Made by a program: the position numbers and the translations under genes. From NCBI GenBank assembly GCA_016744575.1, contig JADGEC010000014.1:1-44538 (forward strand): a stretch of DNA of 44,538 nt. The letters run 5' to 3'. Below are positions 16,738 to 25,872 of this stretch, piece by piece; positions within the stretch are counted from its first letter, which is position 1; every line of letters begins with the position of its first letter. The notes under the pieces were generated by a model, which did no database searches, was not told where the DNA came from, and was given only the letters and a program-made list of their open reading frames with translations. Source of the stretch: Sulfurimonadaceae bacterium. GTDB taxonomy: Bacteria > Campylobacterota > Campylobacteria > Campylobacterales > Sulfurimonadaceae.

Positions 16738-17438
16738 TGAACGTATTTATTACCGGGAGCTCCAAGGGACTTGGCAGGGCCTTCTCGGAGCATTTCTTAG
16801 AAGAGCATGCGAATGTCTATGGTCTGGGACGTACCCTTTCAACTGGTGCTATGCATGATTATCTGCAGGTAGATATTGCTGATACTGCTGCACTAGAAAA
16901 AGCACTTCAGGATGTGATGGGTGGTATCGATGTGTTTGACCTGGTCATACTCAATGCTGGGACACTAGGTCGTATACAAGACATGTCACAGTGCTCTCTG
17001 GAGCAGTTGAAGTCTGAGATGGATGTGAACATGTGGGCGAACAAGACCATCCTGGACTTTTTTATTCATAACGACATAGCAGTCAAGCAGGTCATAGCCA
17101 TCTCAAGCGGTGCAAGTGTCAACGGTTCTCTTGGCTGGAACGGTTACTCTCTTTCAAAAGCTGCGTTAAACATGCTCATCAAGCTCTATGCGACGGAGAT
17201 GAAAGAGACACATCTGTGTGCATTGGCACCGGGACTTGTCAAGACAGAGATGCTTGAGGGTATTTTATACGGAGACCATGACACGACCCGTTATACCAGT
17301 GTACAGACCTTACGTGAAAGTGATGAAGCCGGGATGGTCTTGTCACCTAAAGCGACAGTGGCAAGGGTCATGGCTGTGATGCCAAAGGTGTTAAAAAGTG
17401 AAAGCGGGGCTTTCTTGGATGTCCGTACGTTAGAATAG
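16734..17438 (+). CDS. Short-chain dehydrogenase/reductase (SDR)
   Basis: 234 aa, classical SDR size. Rossmann motif TGSSKGLG (residues 7-14), NAG (74-76), catalytic Ser near 124-125 (ISSGAS) and YxxxK as YSLSK (Y138, K142). The later LAPGLVKTEM is the usual PG segment after beta-6. Expected to be an NAD(P)-dependent oxidoreductase of unknown substrate. Start at either of two tandem ATGs. It overlaps the 117-aa gene upstream and converges with the 17451-17897 gene. Confidence 0.92.
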   Translation: MMNVFITGSSKGLGRAFSEHFLEEHANVYGLGRTLSTGAMHDYLQVDIADTAALEKALQDVMGGIDVFDLVILNAGTLGRIQDMSQCSLEQLKSEMDVNMWANKTILDFFIHNDIAVKQVIAISSGASVNGSLGWNGYSLSKAALNMLIKLYATEMKETHLCALAPGLVKTEMLEGILYGDHDTTRYTSVQTLRESDEAGMVLSPKATVARVMAVMPKVLKSESGAFLDVRTLE

Positions 17439-17450
17439 ATCTGCATCTAC

Positions 17451-17897
17451 TCAAAACGCACAACCGTTTGGCAATGGAGCCTGTTGAGCCAGATCTTTGG
17501 AAAACAGGGGAGTATGCTCACTCCGCTTTAGACCTTTAGCGACACTTCCCTTGAAGACATCACCAACATAACCAAGCTTGTTCATGTGGGCTCGTACATA
17601 GATGGTAGTGTCTTCTTTTACGACTACGTGAGCACCGGAGCGGGTAAAGGGTTGTGTGTCGGGATGTGAGTGTACAAGTATACGTCTATAAAGCAGTTTT
17701 CCCTCTTCACTGAGTACTTCCCACCAGTCAGCATACTGATCACACCCTGTCTCATCGCTCTCGATAGTCACGGCAAACGTGTAGGCTCCTGACGAGCCAT
17801 GAACAGTGACTCCTGTCACATCAGCTCTGATCTCTTCACTCTGTGAAGCCTGAGCAGTGCCATAAAACATCAGCAGTACTAAAAACAGATGCCTCAT
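17451..17897 (-). CDS. Secreted hypothetical protein, 148 aa
   Basis: Signal peptide (residues 1-17, cleavage near AQAS). The mature part is predicted beta-rich (VTGVTVHGSSGAYTFAVTIES) and contains two Cys (CDQYADWW and the near-terminal NGCAF) that could pair in the periplasm. A conserved-looking HSHPDTQPFTR segment might bind metal; this is speculative. The ATG overlaps the TGA of the upstream 5'-nucleotidase-like gene by 4 bases, so it is the second gene of that operon and may be its partner. Confidence 0.7.
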   Translation of the reverse strand: MRHLFLVLLMFYGTAQASQSEEIRADVTGVTVHGSSGAYTFAVTIESDETGCDQYADWWEVLSEEGKLLYRRILVHSHPDTQPFTRSGAHVVVKEDTTIYVRAHMNKLGYVGDVFKGSVAKGLKRSEHTPLFSKDLAQQAPLPNGCAF

Positions 17898-19495
17898 ATT
17901 GACTTCTTAGCATGAAGTATCTCTATTCTGCCATCTTTCTCTCCTGGCGTCAGTACCTTCTCTCTGCGTAGAAAATCTGCCAAAAGGGAGTAGAAGGTCG
18001 TATAGGTGTTTTTCAGCTCAGTACCATACTTGTTAAACCAGAAGTAGCCATCACCCTCCTGGTTGACTATAAATGAATTACTTAATATCGTATATTCTCG
18101 GTCGAGATCTAGTTGCTGCCACCTGTCATCGATAAGGACTTCTACCTCATCGACACGTGTCCCTTGTTTGATCACGGCTTTCTCTTTTAGAAGTTGAGGC
18201 TGCCCGGAGAGTGTGATACGATACCTCAGCCCTGATGGATGCAGGAAGCCACCCTCACCATAACTGGCAGCACTGCGCTCAAGGATCTCTTTGAGATACA
18301 GACCTTTGATCTTCAGGCTATACGCGTAGTTGCTAAACTCATCGATCTCTTGCAGCATCGTGTCAGTGACCGGCCCTGCTTTGTAGCTTTTCTGACCTCG
18401 GAAAGCACCACCATTGTTTAAGACGATATCGACCTTGAACTGTTCTCGCATCATGTCGTTTATCATGTTCGCTACCGCCGACTCATCTTGGCGGATCTCA
18501 TCTTTACTCATGTCCCATTCACGCTTTGTTTGTCCTAAGACTATGGTAGCTGGAAAACCATCTTTATATTTAACTATCTTTTTGTCGATGCTCTCATTAG
18601 GTCTGAGTGTCTGACTTACTGGTATCGCAGTCATGCTCATCTCTTTATGAAGTACCTTTAACTCTTTAGTCAGAGGGATATCGACCTTGATGACCTGACT
18701 GCCCTTCTCTCCTCCATTGACGATGGCTGTCTTACCTATACGACCCATCTTTTTGACGTAGTCATGTGAATGACCGCCAAAGATGAGGTCGATACCCTTG
18801 ACCTGTTTTGCCAGTCTCACATCAGCCTTATATCCGATGTGTGATAGTGCGACGATGACATCACTCTCTTTCTCTTTAAGTAGAATCACCATCTCTTTAG
18901 CTGTTGTGACGTTGTCAGAGATGATAGTGACGTTACGTTCGCTGGTGACCAGAGGGAGGTCCTCTGTCATCATCGAGAAGAAGCCGACTCTCACTCCATC
19001 AAACTCTTTGATGACATAGGGTCGGCACTTGCCTTTCAGTGCTGAAGTGCTGACATTCAGATCACTACATAAAGTCTGAAAAGATGTCCCTTCCAGTGCC
19101 TTGGCCAGGACCTCGCTTCCTTTATCAAACTCATGGTTACCAAAGGCATAGAGTTCGTACCCAACATCAGAGATACTCGACAAGATCGCCCTACCCTTGT
19201 AGATGTGAAAATAGCGGTTCATCAAGTCATCACCGGTAGAGACGGTCACAGTAGAAGGGTTGTCGATCTTTAGCTGCTTGAAAAGCGTCGATATCCTTGA
19301 TAGCCCTCCCAAGGTCATCTCCTCCTTATGACCATCAAAGTCCAGGTCATACTTCCCGCTCACAGGTTCGAGCATACCCTGAAGGTCTGCCGTGCCTGCG
19401 ATGGTGATCGTATGAGCTACTTTAGAGGTAGATCCTGCATAAAGGGAGACGATGAGAGAGCAGATGATAAACAGTGTCTTTAGAGAGCGTACCAT
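17894..19495 (-). CDS. UshA-like 5'-nucleotidase / metallophosphatase, periplasmic
   Basis: I chose the ATG at 19495 with AAAGG upstream (533 aa); a TTG nine codons earlier lacks an RBS. Signal peptide residues 1-20. N-terminal metallophosphoesterase domain with GDD, GNHEFD, SHIGYKAD and GGHSHDYV; C-terminal 5'-nucleotidase domain with NNGGAFRG. The first metal motif, usually DxH, reads TADLQG, so one metal ligand His is replaced by Gln. Expected to hydrolyse nucleotides or related phosphate esters outside the inner membrane, but the changed site makes the substrate uncertain. Co-transcribed with the 148-aa secreted protein. Confidence 0.85.
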   Translation of the reverse strand: MVRSLKTLFIICSLIVSLYAGSTSKVAHTITIAGTADLQGMLEPVSGKYDLDFDGHKEEMTLGGLSRISTLFKQLKIDNPSTVTVSTGDDLMNRYFHIYKGRAILSSISDVGYELYAFGNHEFDKGSEVLAKALEGTSFQTLCSDLNVSTSALKGKCRPYVIKEFDGVRVGFFSMMTEDLPLVTSERNVTIISDNVTTAKEMVILLKEKESDVIVALSHIGYKADVRLAKQVKGIDLIFGGHSHDYVKKMGRIGKTAIVNGGEKGSQVIKVDIPLTKELKVLHKEMSMTAIPVSQTLRPNESIDKKIVKYKDGFPATIVLGQTKREWDMSKDEIRQDESAVANMINDMMREQFKVDIVLNNGGAFRGQKSYKAGPVTDTMLQEIDEFSNYAYSLKIKGLYLKEILERSAASYGEGGFLHPSGLRYRITLSGQPQLLKEKAVIKQGTRVDEVEVLIDDRWQQLDLDREYTILSNSFIVNQEGDGYFWFNKYGTELKNTYTTFYSLLADFLRREKVLTPGEKDGRIEILHAKKSI

Positions 19496-19606
19496 GTAGT
19501 GCCTTTGTAGATCAGTTTTCAAGAAGATGTCTTAAATAGCAGCCAGCCATAGATGACGATGATATCACATAGACTGGAAGGGGATGTCGTTCGATATATC
19601 TACAGT

Positions 19607-19825
19607 CTACTTTACGATCTCAGTTGTAGGCTCAACATTGTTCTCTGACCCAGTACCTCTTCCCATCATGATCTCCATGAGCACCAAGATGATGATCGCC
19701 AGAAATATCCAGGGTCTAGCATTAAAGCCTTGAGGCACCTCAGCACCACAAGAAGGACATACTTTTTCATCAGAAGTCATATCTGTACCGCATTTTTTAC
19801 ACTTATCGGTTTTGAGATCAGACAT
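19607..19825 (-). CDS. Zinc-ribbon membrane protein, 72 aa
   Basis: Two CxxC pairs near the N-terminus (CKKCGTD ... CPSCGAE) make a small zinc ribbon. A single membrane helix follows at about residues 38-52 (WIFLAIIILVLMEIMM), with a short polar tail. Such zinc_ribbon-plus-TM proteins are common and mostly uncharacterised. The start overlaps the end of the upstream RHH-like gene by 8 bases. Confidence 0.7.
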   Translation of the reverse strand: MSDLKTDKCKKCGTDMTSDEKVCPSCGAEVPQGFNARPWIFLAIIILVLMEIMMGRGTGSENNVEPTTEIVK

Positions 19826-20072
19826 CTACATCATCCCAAAACTCATTAAAATCCAAATTGGTCTGAGAGTCTTTTTCAGAGAGTCGTTTCTCTAAGAGCA
19901 TCTTCTCCTGAGCGTCAAAATATAGCTGTAGTGCCTCGTTCAACATCGTATTTGAGTCTTTTTCCAGAAGCTCACCAAAAACATGTAGTCTTTCTACTGT
20001 ATCTGTATCGAGTACAAAACCAATATCTTTATCCATAAGCCGCCTGTCGTAAGAAAATATTGGTGAAATCAT
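19818..20072 (-). CDS. Ribbon-helix-helix-like small protein
   Basis: The start at 20072 has GGAG about 8 bases upstream; an alternative ATG at 20036 would begin MDKDIGFVLD, and a longer GTG frame reaches 20129. The core resembles an RHH DNA-binding fold: a strand (DIGFVLDTD), helix (TVERLHVFGELLEKD), turn, helix (SNTMLNEALQLYFDAQ). The C-terminus is acidic and charged (FNEFWDDVDV), as in some antitoxins. There is no toxin-like partner; its neighbour is a zinc-ribbon membrane protein with overlapping reading frame. The family assignment is tentative. Confidence 0.55.
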   Translation of the reverse strand: MISPIFSYDRRLMDKDIGFVLDTDTVERLHVFGELLEKDSNTMLNEALQLYFDAQEKMLLEKRLSEKDSQTNLDFNEFWDDVDV

Positions 20073-20189
20073 ATCTAAGTTCTCCATAATCATCCAGCTC
20101 CATCTATCCATTACAAATGATAAAGCCACACTTTATTGACATCCTATCTAGTCATCATATTAAAGTTTATTTCAAATAAGGACGTAAAA

Positions 20190-23129
20190 ATGATAGCAAT
20201 ACGAATAGGAGTGTTGAGTGCACTTACCGCGATGCTGCTCTTAGCATCTCCAACGAAAGAGGAGGTGGCGGAGATGAAGAAGATCGTTGGCTACTATCCT
20301 GAATGGGCTGTCTATGGAGCCCATGAGAACTATGCACCTTCGAGCATCCCTTTTGACAAGATGACCCATGTCAACTATGCTTTTGCCATCATCAAAGATG
20401 GTAAGATCGGGGTCTTTGATGATTGGGCTGCGACAGGGATAGCGTTTGATGAGGCCTGGGATAGTCCTTATAAAGGGACATTAGGGCAGTTTAAAAAACT
20501 AAAGACCTCCCATCCGGACACCAGTTTCATGATCTCGGTCGGTGGTTGGACACAGTCAGCCGCTTTTCATGATGTAGCAGCAACACCAGAAGCAAGGCAA
20601 CTCTTTGCGCAGAGTGTCGTGACTTATTTGCGTACTTGGAGTTTTGACGGTGTTGACATCGACTGGGAATACCCGGGGTCTGCCAGAGAGCCAGACTTAG
20701 TCGATAATCCAAACGACACGGGTACACCACAAGGTGATGCCAGCGAGAAAGAGAGCTTTACCCTGCTTTTAAAAGACCTTCGTAGTGCGCTTGATACTGC
20801 AGGTGAAGCAGATGGTCAGTACTACCAGTTGACGGCAGCAGTCGGAGCAAGTCCTCAAGTCATCGGGCAGACCGAACCGGTCCAGTACAGCCAGTATCTT
20901 GATTTCATCAACCTGATGACCTATGATATGCATGGTGCCTGGGACTCACAGACCAACCATCAATCACCTATCTATGCTGATGATGAGATCAGTGTCGACG
21001 GCATCGTAAGACACTTCCAGGCATTAGGCGTTAATAAACAAAAACTAGTAGTCGGTTCTCCCTTCTATTCACGAGGATGGAAAGGTGTGACATCAACTGA
21101 ATCCGGCATCTTCTCTGCTGCGACCGGTGGAGCGGATGGCATCTGGGATGGCGGCCGCGCTGCGGGTGTGAATCCCTACTATCATATCAAGTCCACACTA
21201 GAGACCGACCCCGAGTTTGTGAAATACCGGGACACTAACGCTAAAGTGCCGTATCTATATAGCAGCAGTAAAGGAGAGTTCTATACCTATGAGGATGAGA
21301 TCTCACTGGCTGAGAAGACATCATATGTAGAAGAGAACGGTTTGGGAGGTATCATCTTTTGGGAGATCACCGCAGATGCTCCAGTAAAAGGCACTTCACT
21401 TCTTGATGTTATCAACGAGGCATTCTATGGCGGTGGTCCGATACTCCCGCCAGATGATGCCGTAGACCAGAACACGACAGACACAGGTGGAGGTAGTACT
21501 GATGAGCCACCTGTCAATGCATCATCATGGGACGCGACTGCTGTTTACTTAGCTGGTGATCAGGTGCAATACGATGGCGTCCTTTATGAGGCAAAATGGT
21601 GGACACAGGGTAATATTCCTGGAACCGAAGAGTGGGGTCCATGGACTCTCATCTCAGGTGAAGTCACACCACCCGATGATACAGGGACTACTGATGACAA
21701 TACGACCACACCTGACGATGACAACACAACAGTGACACCTCCAGACCTTGGCAACTATCCTGCCTATGTCGAAGGTACTGGTTACGCGGCTGGCGATGTG
21801 GTCACAAACAACGGTGGCTATTATGCGTGTAAACCATGGCCAGCGACACCTTGGTGTGCTTCTGCAGCTTCAGCTTATGCACCGGGTGCTGGATATGCCT
21901 GGGAGGATACCTGGGATGTCTTTACCGGTACTACAGATGGCAGCACCGACAGCGGTGAGGACAACACGACTGATACAGATACGACTGTCACTGATGAGAA
22001 CGGGACCTATGTCATCTCAGCTCTGAGCTTGGCACAACAAGAGGCAGAATTGACGGACTCTGACCTGATGCGTATGGTCAAAGAGAGCATCCGTGTACGC
22101 AGTAATGATGAGGTCGATGTCATCACTGCAGGCAGTGCATCGAACCCGGCAAATGTCAAAAGAGTCGAACAGTTTGTATCACTCTCAGACTGGGATCATC
22201 TCTTTCCGGAACGTACGCAGGAGTACACTTATGATAACTTCTTAAAGGCTGTGGGTAAGTTCCCATCATTTTGTGGGGATTATGATGATGGCAAAGATGC
22301 TGATACTATCTGTAAACGCTCACTCTCTACGATGTTCGCCCACTTCACACAGGAGACCGGAGGACATAATGATTACAGTGCCATCGAGCAGTGGCGTCAG
22401 GGACTGGTCTATGTGCGAGAGGTCGGCTGGGGTGAGGAGATGCGTGATGGTTATAACGGTGAGTGTGATCCGAACCTATGGCAAGGTGAACGCTGGCCAT
22501 GCGGGACCTTCGAAGATGGCAGTTTCAAAAGCTATTTCGGTCGCGGTGCCAAACAGTTGAGTTACAACTACAACTATGGGCCGTTCTCGGAAGCGATGAC
22601 CGGTTCTGTCCATACACTTATGGATCATCCTGAACTGGTAGCGGACAGCTGGCTCAACCTGGCAAGTGCGGTCTTCTTCTTTGTCTATCCGCAGCCGCCA
22701 AAACCGAGCATGTTGCATGTCATCGACGGAACCTGGCAGCCAAATGAGCATGACATCGCAAGTGGTCTGGTACCGGGTTTTGGTGTGACGACGCAGATCA
22801 TCAATGGTGGTGTCGAGTGTGGCGGGAGCGTAGAGGTCGCTGCTTCGCAAAACCGTATCAGTTATTACCGATCTTTTAGTGATCATCTTGGATTAGACAT
22901 TCCTACTGATGAGGTGCTGGGATGTAAGTCGATGCTGCAGTTCTCATCTGAGGGTGCAGGTGCACTGCCTATCTACTGGGAGAAAGATTGGGGTTATGAT
23001 GCCAATACTCCAAATGGCGAGACCTTTAAGTGCCAGCTGGTGAACTATCAGACAGCGCACTCAGCCTTCATCGAAGGAGACTATACCAAATGTGTAGATG
23101 CCAACTTTGATGTCGTCATCGAGCAGTAA
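20190..23129 (+). CDS. Secreted dual-domain chitinase: GH18 + two CBM5/12-like + GH19
   Basis: I chose the ATG at 20190 (AAGGA 7 bases upstream; 979 aa). Signal peptide 1-20. GH18 domain about 31-415: SVGG (116-119), catalytic DGVDIDWE with Glu160, and YDMHGAW (245-251). Two chitin-binding modules of CBM5/12 type at about 445-490 (AVYLAGDQVQYDG, YEAKWWTQG) and 523-580 (longer, with two Cys), joined by Asp/Thr-rich linkers. GH19 domain about 655-910: HFTQETGGH with catalytic Glu722, YFGRGAKQLSYNYN and INGGVECGG. A Cys-containing tail follows. The two families cleave chitin by different mechanisms (retaining and inverting), so one chain may attack crystalline and amorphous chitin together. Both catalytic sites appear intact. 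It is a single gene with no transporter or GlcNAc-use genes beside it. Confidence 0.93.
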   Translation: MIAIRIGVLSALTAMLLLASPTKEEVAEMKKIVGYYPEWAVYGAHENYAPSSIPFDKMTHVNYAFAIIKDGKIGVFDDWAATGIAFDEAWDSPYKGTLGQFKKLKTSHPDTSFMISVGGWTQSAAFHDVAATPEARQLFAQSVVTYLRTWSFDGVDIDWEYPGSAREPDLVDNPNDTGTPQGDASEKESFTLLLKDLRSALDTAGEADGQYYQLTAAVGASPQVIGQTEPVQYSQYLDFINLMTYDMHGAWDSQTNHQSPIYADDEISVDGIVRHFQALGVNKQKLVVGSPFYSRGWKGVTSTESGIFSAATGGADGIWDGGRAAGVNPYYHIKSTLETDPEFVKYRDTNAKVPYLYSSSKGEFYTYEDEISLAEKTSYVEENGLGGIIFWEITADAPVKGTSLLDVINEAFYGGGPILPPDDAVDQNTTDTGGGSTDEPPVNASSWDATAVYLAGDQVQYDGVLYEAKWWTQGNIPGTEEWGPWTLISGEVTPPDDTGTTDDNTTTPDDDNTTVTPPDLGNYPAYVEGTGYAAGDVVTNNGGYYACKPWPATPWCASAASAYAPGAGYAWEDTWDVFTGTTDGSTDSGEDNTTDTDTTVTDENGTYVISALSLAQQEAELTDSDLMRMVKESIRVRSNDEVDVITAGSASNPANVKRVEQFVSLSDWDHLFPERTQEYTYDNFLKAVGKFPSFCGDYDDGKDADTICKRSLSTMFAHFTQETGGHNDYSAIEQWRQGLVYVREVGWGEEMRDGYNGECDPNLWQGERWPCGTFEDGSFKSYFGRGAKQLSYNYNYGPFSEAMTGSVHTLMDHPELVADSWLNLASAVFFFVYPQPPKPSMLHVIDGTWQPNEHDIASGLVPGFGVTTQIINGGVECGGSVEVAASQNRISYYRSFSDHLGLDIPTDEVLGCKSMLQFSSEGAGALPIYWEKDWGYDANTPNGETFKCQLVNYQTAHSAFIEGDYTKCVDANFDVVIEQ

Positions 23130-23174
23130 AAGTAGACTATCGTAGTCCTGTTCTAAATAGACTGCGATCAAATT

Positions 23175-23195
23175 CTCTGGACCCTTAGTCCAGAG
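23175..23195 (+). terminator. Perfect hairpin after the chitinase gene
   Basis: CTCTGGAC pairs with GTCCAGAG around CCTTA, 46 bases after the chitinase stop. There is no strong T-run, so it may act as an mRNA 3' stabiliser or a partial terminator. Confidence 0.4.
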
Positions 23196-23313
23196 TCCTC
23201 CCAACATAAAAAACATATTTCCAATAAAGACTACTCTCATCTATTTATAGATCATCTCTTTTGACCCAGATATACTGTGGACAGACCATCAAGAGAAAAG
23301 ATAGGAGAGAAAG

Positions 23314-23901
23314 ATGATTCCTTTTAACCATCTGGGCTGGTTCTTCAAATACCTTGGCCCTACTGCCTACCCTCGAGATGCCATCAAAGAGTTATGCCAT
23401 TTCATACGACCACTTCCTCAACAGGCATCACTTCTTGACCTCGGTTCAGGAACGGGAGTCTTAAGTGAGTTCGCATATAAGTGTAGAGATGACCTTAGAT
23501 TTGTCGCCATCGATCCATCTGAGGGTATGCTCAAGTTCTCTCCACCCTATGTCGAGACCCATACCGCACGAGCAGAGCAGTTACCTTTTGATGAGGCAGG
23601 CTTTGAGCTCGTCATCATCGGGGAAGCTCTACACCACTTTCAAGACCCAGATATAGTCATACAGGAGATAGTGCGTGTATTAAAAGATGACGGGAGACTC
23701 TTTATCTATGAGTTTGACCCCAGCAGATCTTTAGGAAAGTATATCTGTCTTGCAGAAAAGATGGCTGGTGAACCGGCAAACTTCTTCAAGCCAAAAGTCT
23801 TAAAAAATATGCTTGAGGGATATGGTTTTTCTGTAGATATTACTCTACATGGATGGCGTTATACGGTAAAGGCACAGTTGACAGGGGCCACAGACCTATG
23901 A
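23314..23901 (+). CDS. Class I SAM-dependent methyltransferase
   Basis: 195 aa. SAM-binding motif I is LLDLGSGTGVLS (residues ~39-50), an acidic residue ends beta-2 (VAIDPSEGM), and the GEALHHFQDPD segment matches UbiE/Methyltransf_11 enzymes. A strong RBS (GGAGAG) precedes the ATG. The substrate cannot be told from the sequence. Single gene between the chitinase and a two-component operon. Confidence 0.87.
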   Translation: MIPFNHLGWFFKYLGPTAYPRDAIKELCHFIRPLPQQASLLDLGSGTGVLSEFAYKCRDDLRFVAIDPSEGMLKFSPPYVETHTARAEQLPFDEAGFELVIIGEALHHFQDPDIVIQEIVRVLKDDGRLFIYEFDPSRSLGKYICLAEKMAGEPANFFKPKVLKNMLEGYGFSVDITLHGWRYTVKAQLTGATDL

Positions 23902-23994
23902 CCCATACTCTCTTTGTCTGTCCTAGGAGGATAGTAACCGGAGATACTTTTTTTGTGCTGCGATCCTCATGTCTATCTCTTTATTAGATGTGCT

Positions 23995-25191
23995 CTATAT
24001 CAAAGAGATCATAAACCTGTGCCGTCCATGCACATAGGCATAGATAAGCTTCGACTCTTGTTGTTGAAGTATCTCATCGATTATATACAGACCCAGCCCA
24101 AAACCATTCTCTGATGATACATCTTGTGTGAATGCCTGCGTATAGTAAGAAATATCATGCGCCAAAGGCTCTCCATCATTTTCAAAGATGAGTCTATCCT
24201 CTTCGATGAAGACATGTAGAGCACTGCCATACTTCAGAGCATTATCGATCAGGTTCTTAAACACTATGCCCATCATTGTGAAGTCACATCTTAAACGACT
24301 TGAACCAACATCATGCTCTACTGAAGTATCTAGGAACAGCATATCTGATGCATGATCGATGATCTCGACTATGGGGTAAGCATCAAGTGTCGGTCTATAC
24401 TGATGAGAAGTCATCTTCTCTATCTCCGCCATCTCTTTGATGTACTGTTCAAGCGAAGAGAAGACAGCATCAAGCTCATCACCAAACTGCTCACTCATCG
24501 CAGCCATCAATCTACCCTTAGTGATAGGTGTGTTCAACTCATGCAATATATTACGCATAAAAAGAGTCCGTGCGTTCACCAGAGACCGGTTTTGATCGAT
24601 GGCATCTTGAAAGGCATTAGAGAGTAAAGCGATCTCATCTTTTCGCTTTGACCTGATGTCAATATCAGTCTGATACCTCGCATACCTGTGAAGCTCATCA
24701 TAAATATGTCTTAATGGCTTTAGACTAAACATCAACGTCGTATAAAGTATGATCACAAAAAGTATCGCGATCCACAAAAGGACCGTAAGCGTATCTTGAA
24801 ACTCAAAAGTCTGCTTGATCACCTTTACAAGCTTATCTGGACTATTTAGCAGAATAAATATCGCATCCTTATCATCAGGCAATTGATAAAGTCTAAAACG
24901 CGGGTCCGTTCTACGATGTGATCTTATCTCAGATGCTTTGGCCAGCACCCCCACCTTTTGAGTCTCATCTATCAAGGTGACACCTAACTCTTTCAGTCTG
25001 TGCTGAAGTGATATCATGGAGTCACGTTCTTGCAAGATCAATGCTTCGATATAAGGTGCTTGAAGACGGGCCAGATGGTGTTCACGTTTAGTAGAAGCGC
25101 CGCTTGAGAGGAGGAGCATGAATGCCATCGCGACTAGTGCGATGACAAAGATCACATTGATCTTAAAACGAATAGAGTGATAAAAACGCAT
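23995..25191 (-). CDS. Sensor histidine kinase, ArsS-like
   Basis: 398 aa: transmembrane helix 11-30, periplasmic region about 31-133, second helix 135-155, HAMP-like linker, dimerisation/H-box with His217 in LHELNTPITKG, N-box FKNLIDNALKYG and G-box GFGLGLYI. The H-box resembles Campylobacterota ArsS-type acid-responsive kinases, by memory of the family. The start codon follows the response-regulator stop directly. With the Spy-like protein upstream it forms a complete envelope-sensing operon. Confidence 0.92.
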   Translation of the reverse strand: MRFYHSIRFKINVIFVIALVAMAFMLLLSSGASTKREHHLARLQAPYIEALILQERDSMISLQHRLKELGVTLIDETQKVGVLAKASEIRSHRRTDPRFRLYQLPDDKDAIFILLNSPDKLVKVIKQTFEFQDTLTVLLWIAILFVIILYTTLMFSLKPLRHIYDELHRYARYQTDIDIRSKRKDEIALLSNAFQDAIDQNRSLVNARTLFMRNILHELNTPITKGRLMAAMSEQFGDELDAVFSSLEQYIKEMAEIEKMTSHQYRPTLDAYPIVEIIDHASDMLFLDTSVEHDVGSSRLRCDFTMMGIVFKNLIDNALKYGSALHVFIEEDRLIFENDGEPLAHDISYYTQAFTQDVSSENGFGLGLYIIDEILQQQESKLIYAYVHGRHRFMISLI

Positions 25192-25872
25192 CTACTCTCC
25201 TATATATTGATAACCGACACCCCGTATGGTCTTGATGTAGATCGGACGTTTGATGTCATCACCGATCTTTTGCCTGATCCGTCCTATGATGACGTTTATG
25301 CTCTTGTCTGAGCTTTCCCAGTCGATGGAGCTGACACTGTTGATGATATACTCACGAGAGAGCACCATATGTCTTTTTGTCAATAACAGTGAGAACAGTT
25401 CATACTCAGCCATCGTGAGTCCGATGTCCTCCCCCTCTTTACTGATCTCAAAGCGCTTCTCATCGATAGTGAAGAGATGACTTTCATCATGAGACGGACT
25501 TTTTGGATCATGTCGTTTTATCTGATACTGTATGCGGGCGATAAGTTCTCTTGGGTCATAGGGTTTAGCGATGTAGTCATCTGCGCCAGCTTCAAAGCCG
25601 ATCACTTTATCAGTAGTGTCTCCACGAGCTGTCGAGATGATGATGGGTATTTCGGGGTACTCTTTTTTTATGAGACGGCAGAGCTCAAGCCCATCCATCT
25701 CTGGTAGTGTCAGGTCGAGCAAGATCAGATCGAACTTCGCTATACGTAACTTATCCAGAGCACTGGATGCTCTGTCTACACTAAAGAGCTCAAGACCATA
25801 GTTGAGCAGGTATTTGTCCAGAAGTGCCGTGATCTCAGCATCATCCTCTACCATCAAGATCTGTCTCATCAA
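25192..25872 (-). CDS. OmpR/PhoB-family response regulator
   Basis: 226 aa. Receiver domain with acidic pocket ED-D (residues 9-11), phospho-acceptor Asp53 (LILLDLTLPEMDG) and conserved Lys in YIAKPYDP. The C-terminal winged helix (about 130-226) ends with TIRGVGYQY. The start overlaps the end of the Spy-like gene (ATGA), and the kinase starts immediately after the stop. It is expected to be the partner of that kinase and a DNA-binding transcription factor. Confidence 0.95.
   Translation of the reverse strand: MMRQILMVEDDAEITALLDKYLLNYGLELFSVDRASSALDKLRIAKFDLILLDLTLPEMDGLELCRLIKKEYPEIPIIISTARGDTTDKVIGFEAGADDYIAKPYDPRELIARIQYQIKRHDPKSPSHDESHLFTIDEKRFEISKEGEDIGLTMAEYELFSLLLTKRHMVLSREYIINSVSSIDWESSDKSINVIIGRIRQKIGDDIKRPIYIKTIRGVGYQYIGE

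Noticed and set aside
19818-20072. Classical toxin-antitoxin system
   Set aside because: No RelE, MazF, PIN or HipA-type toxin is encoded next to the RHH-like gene.
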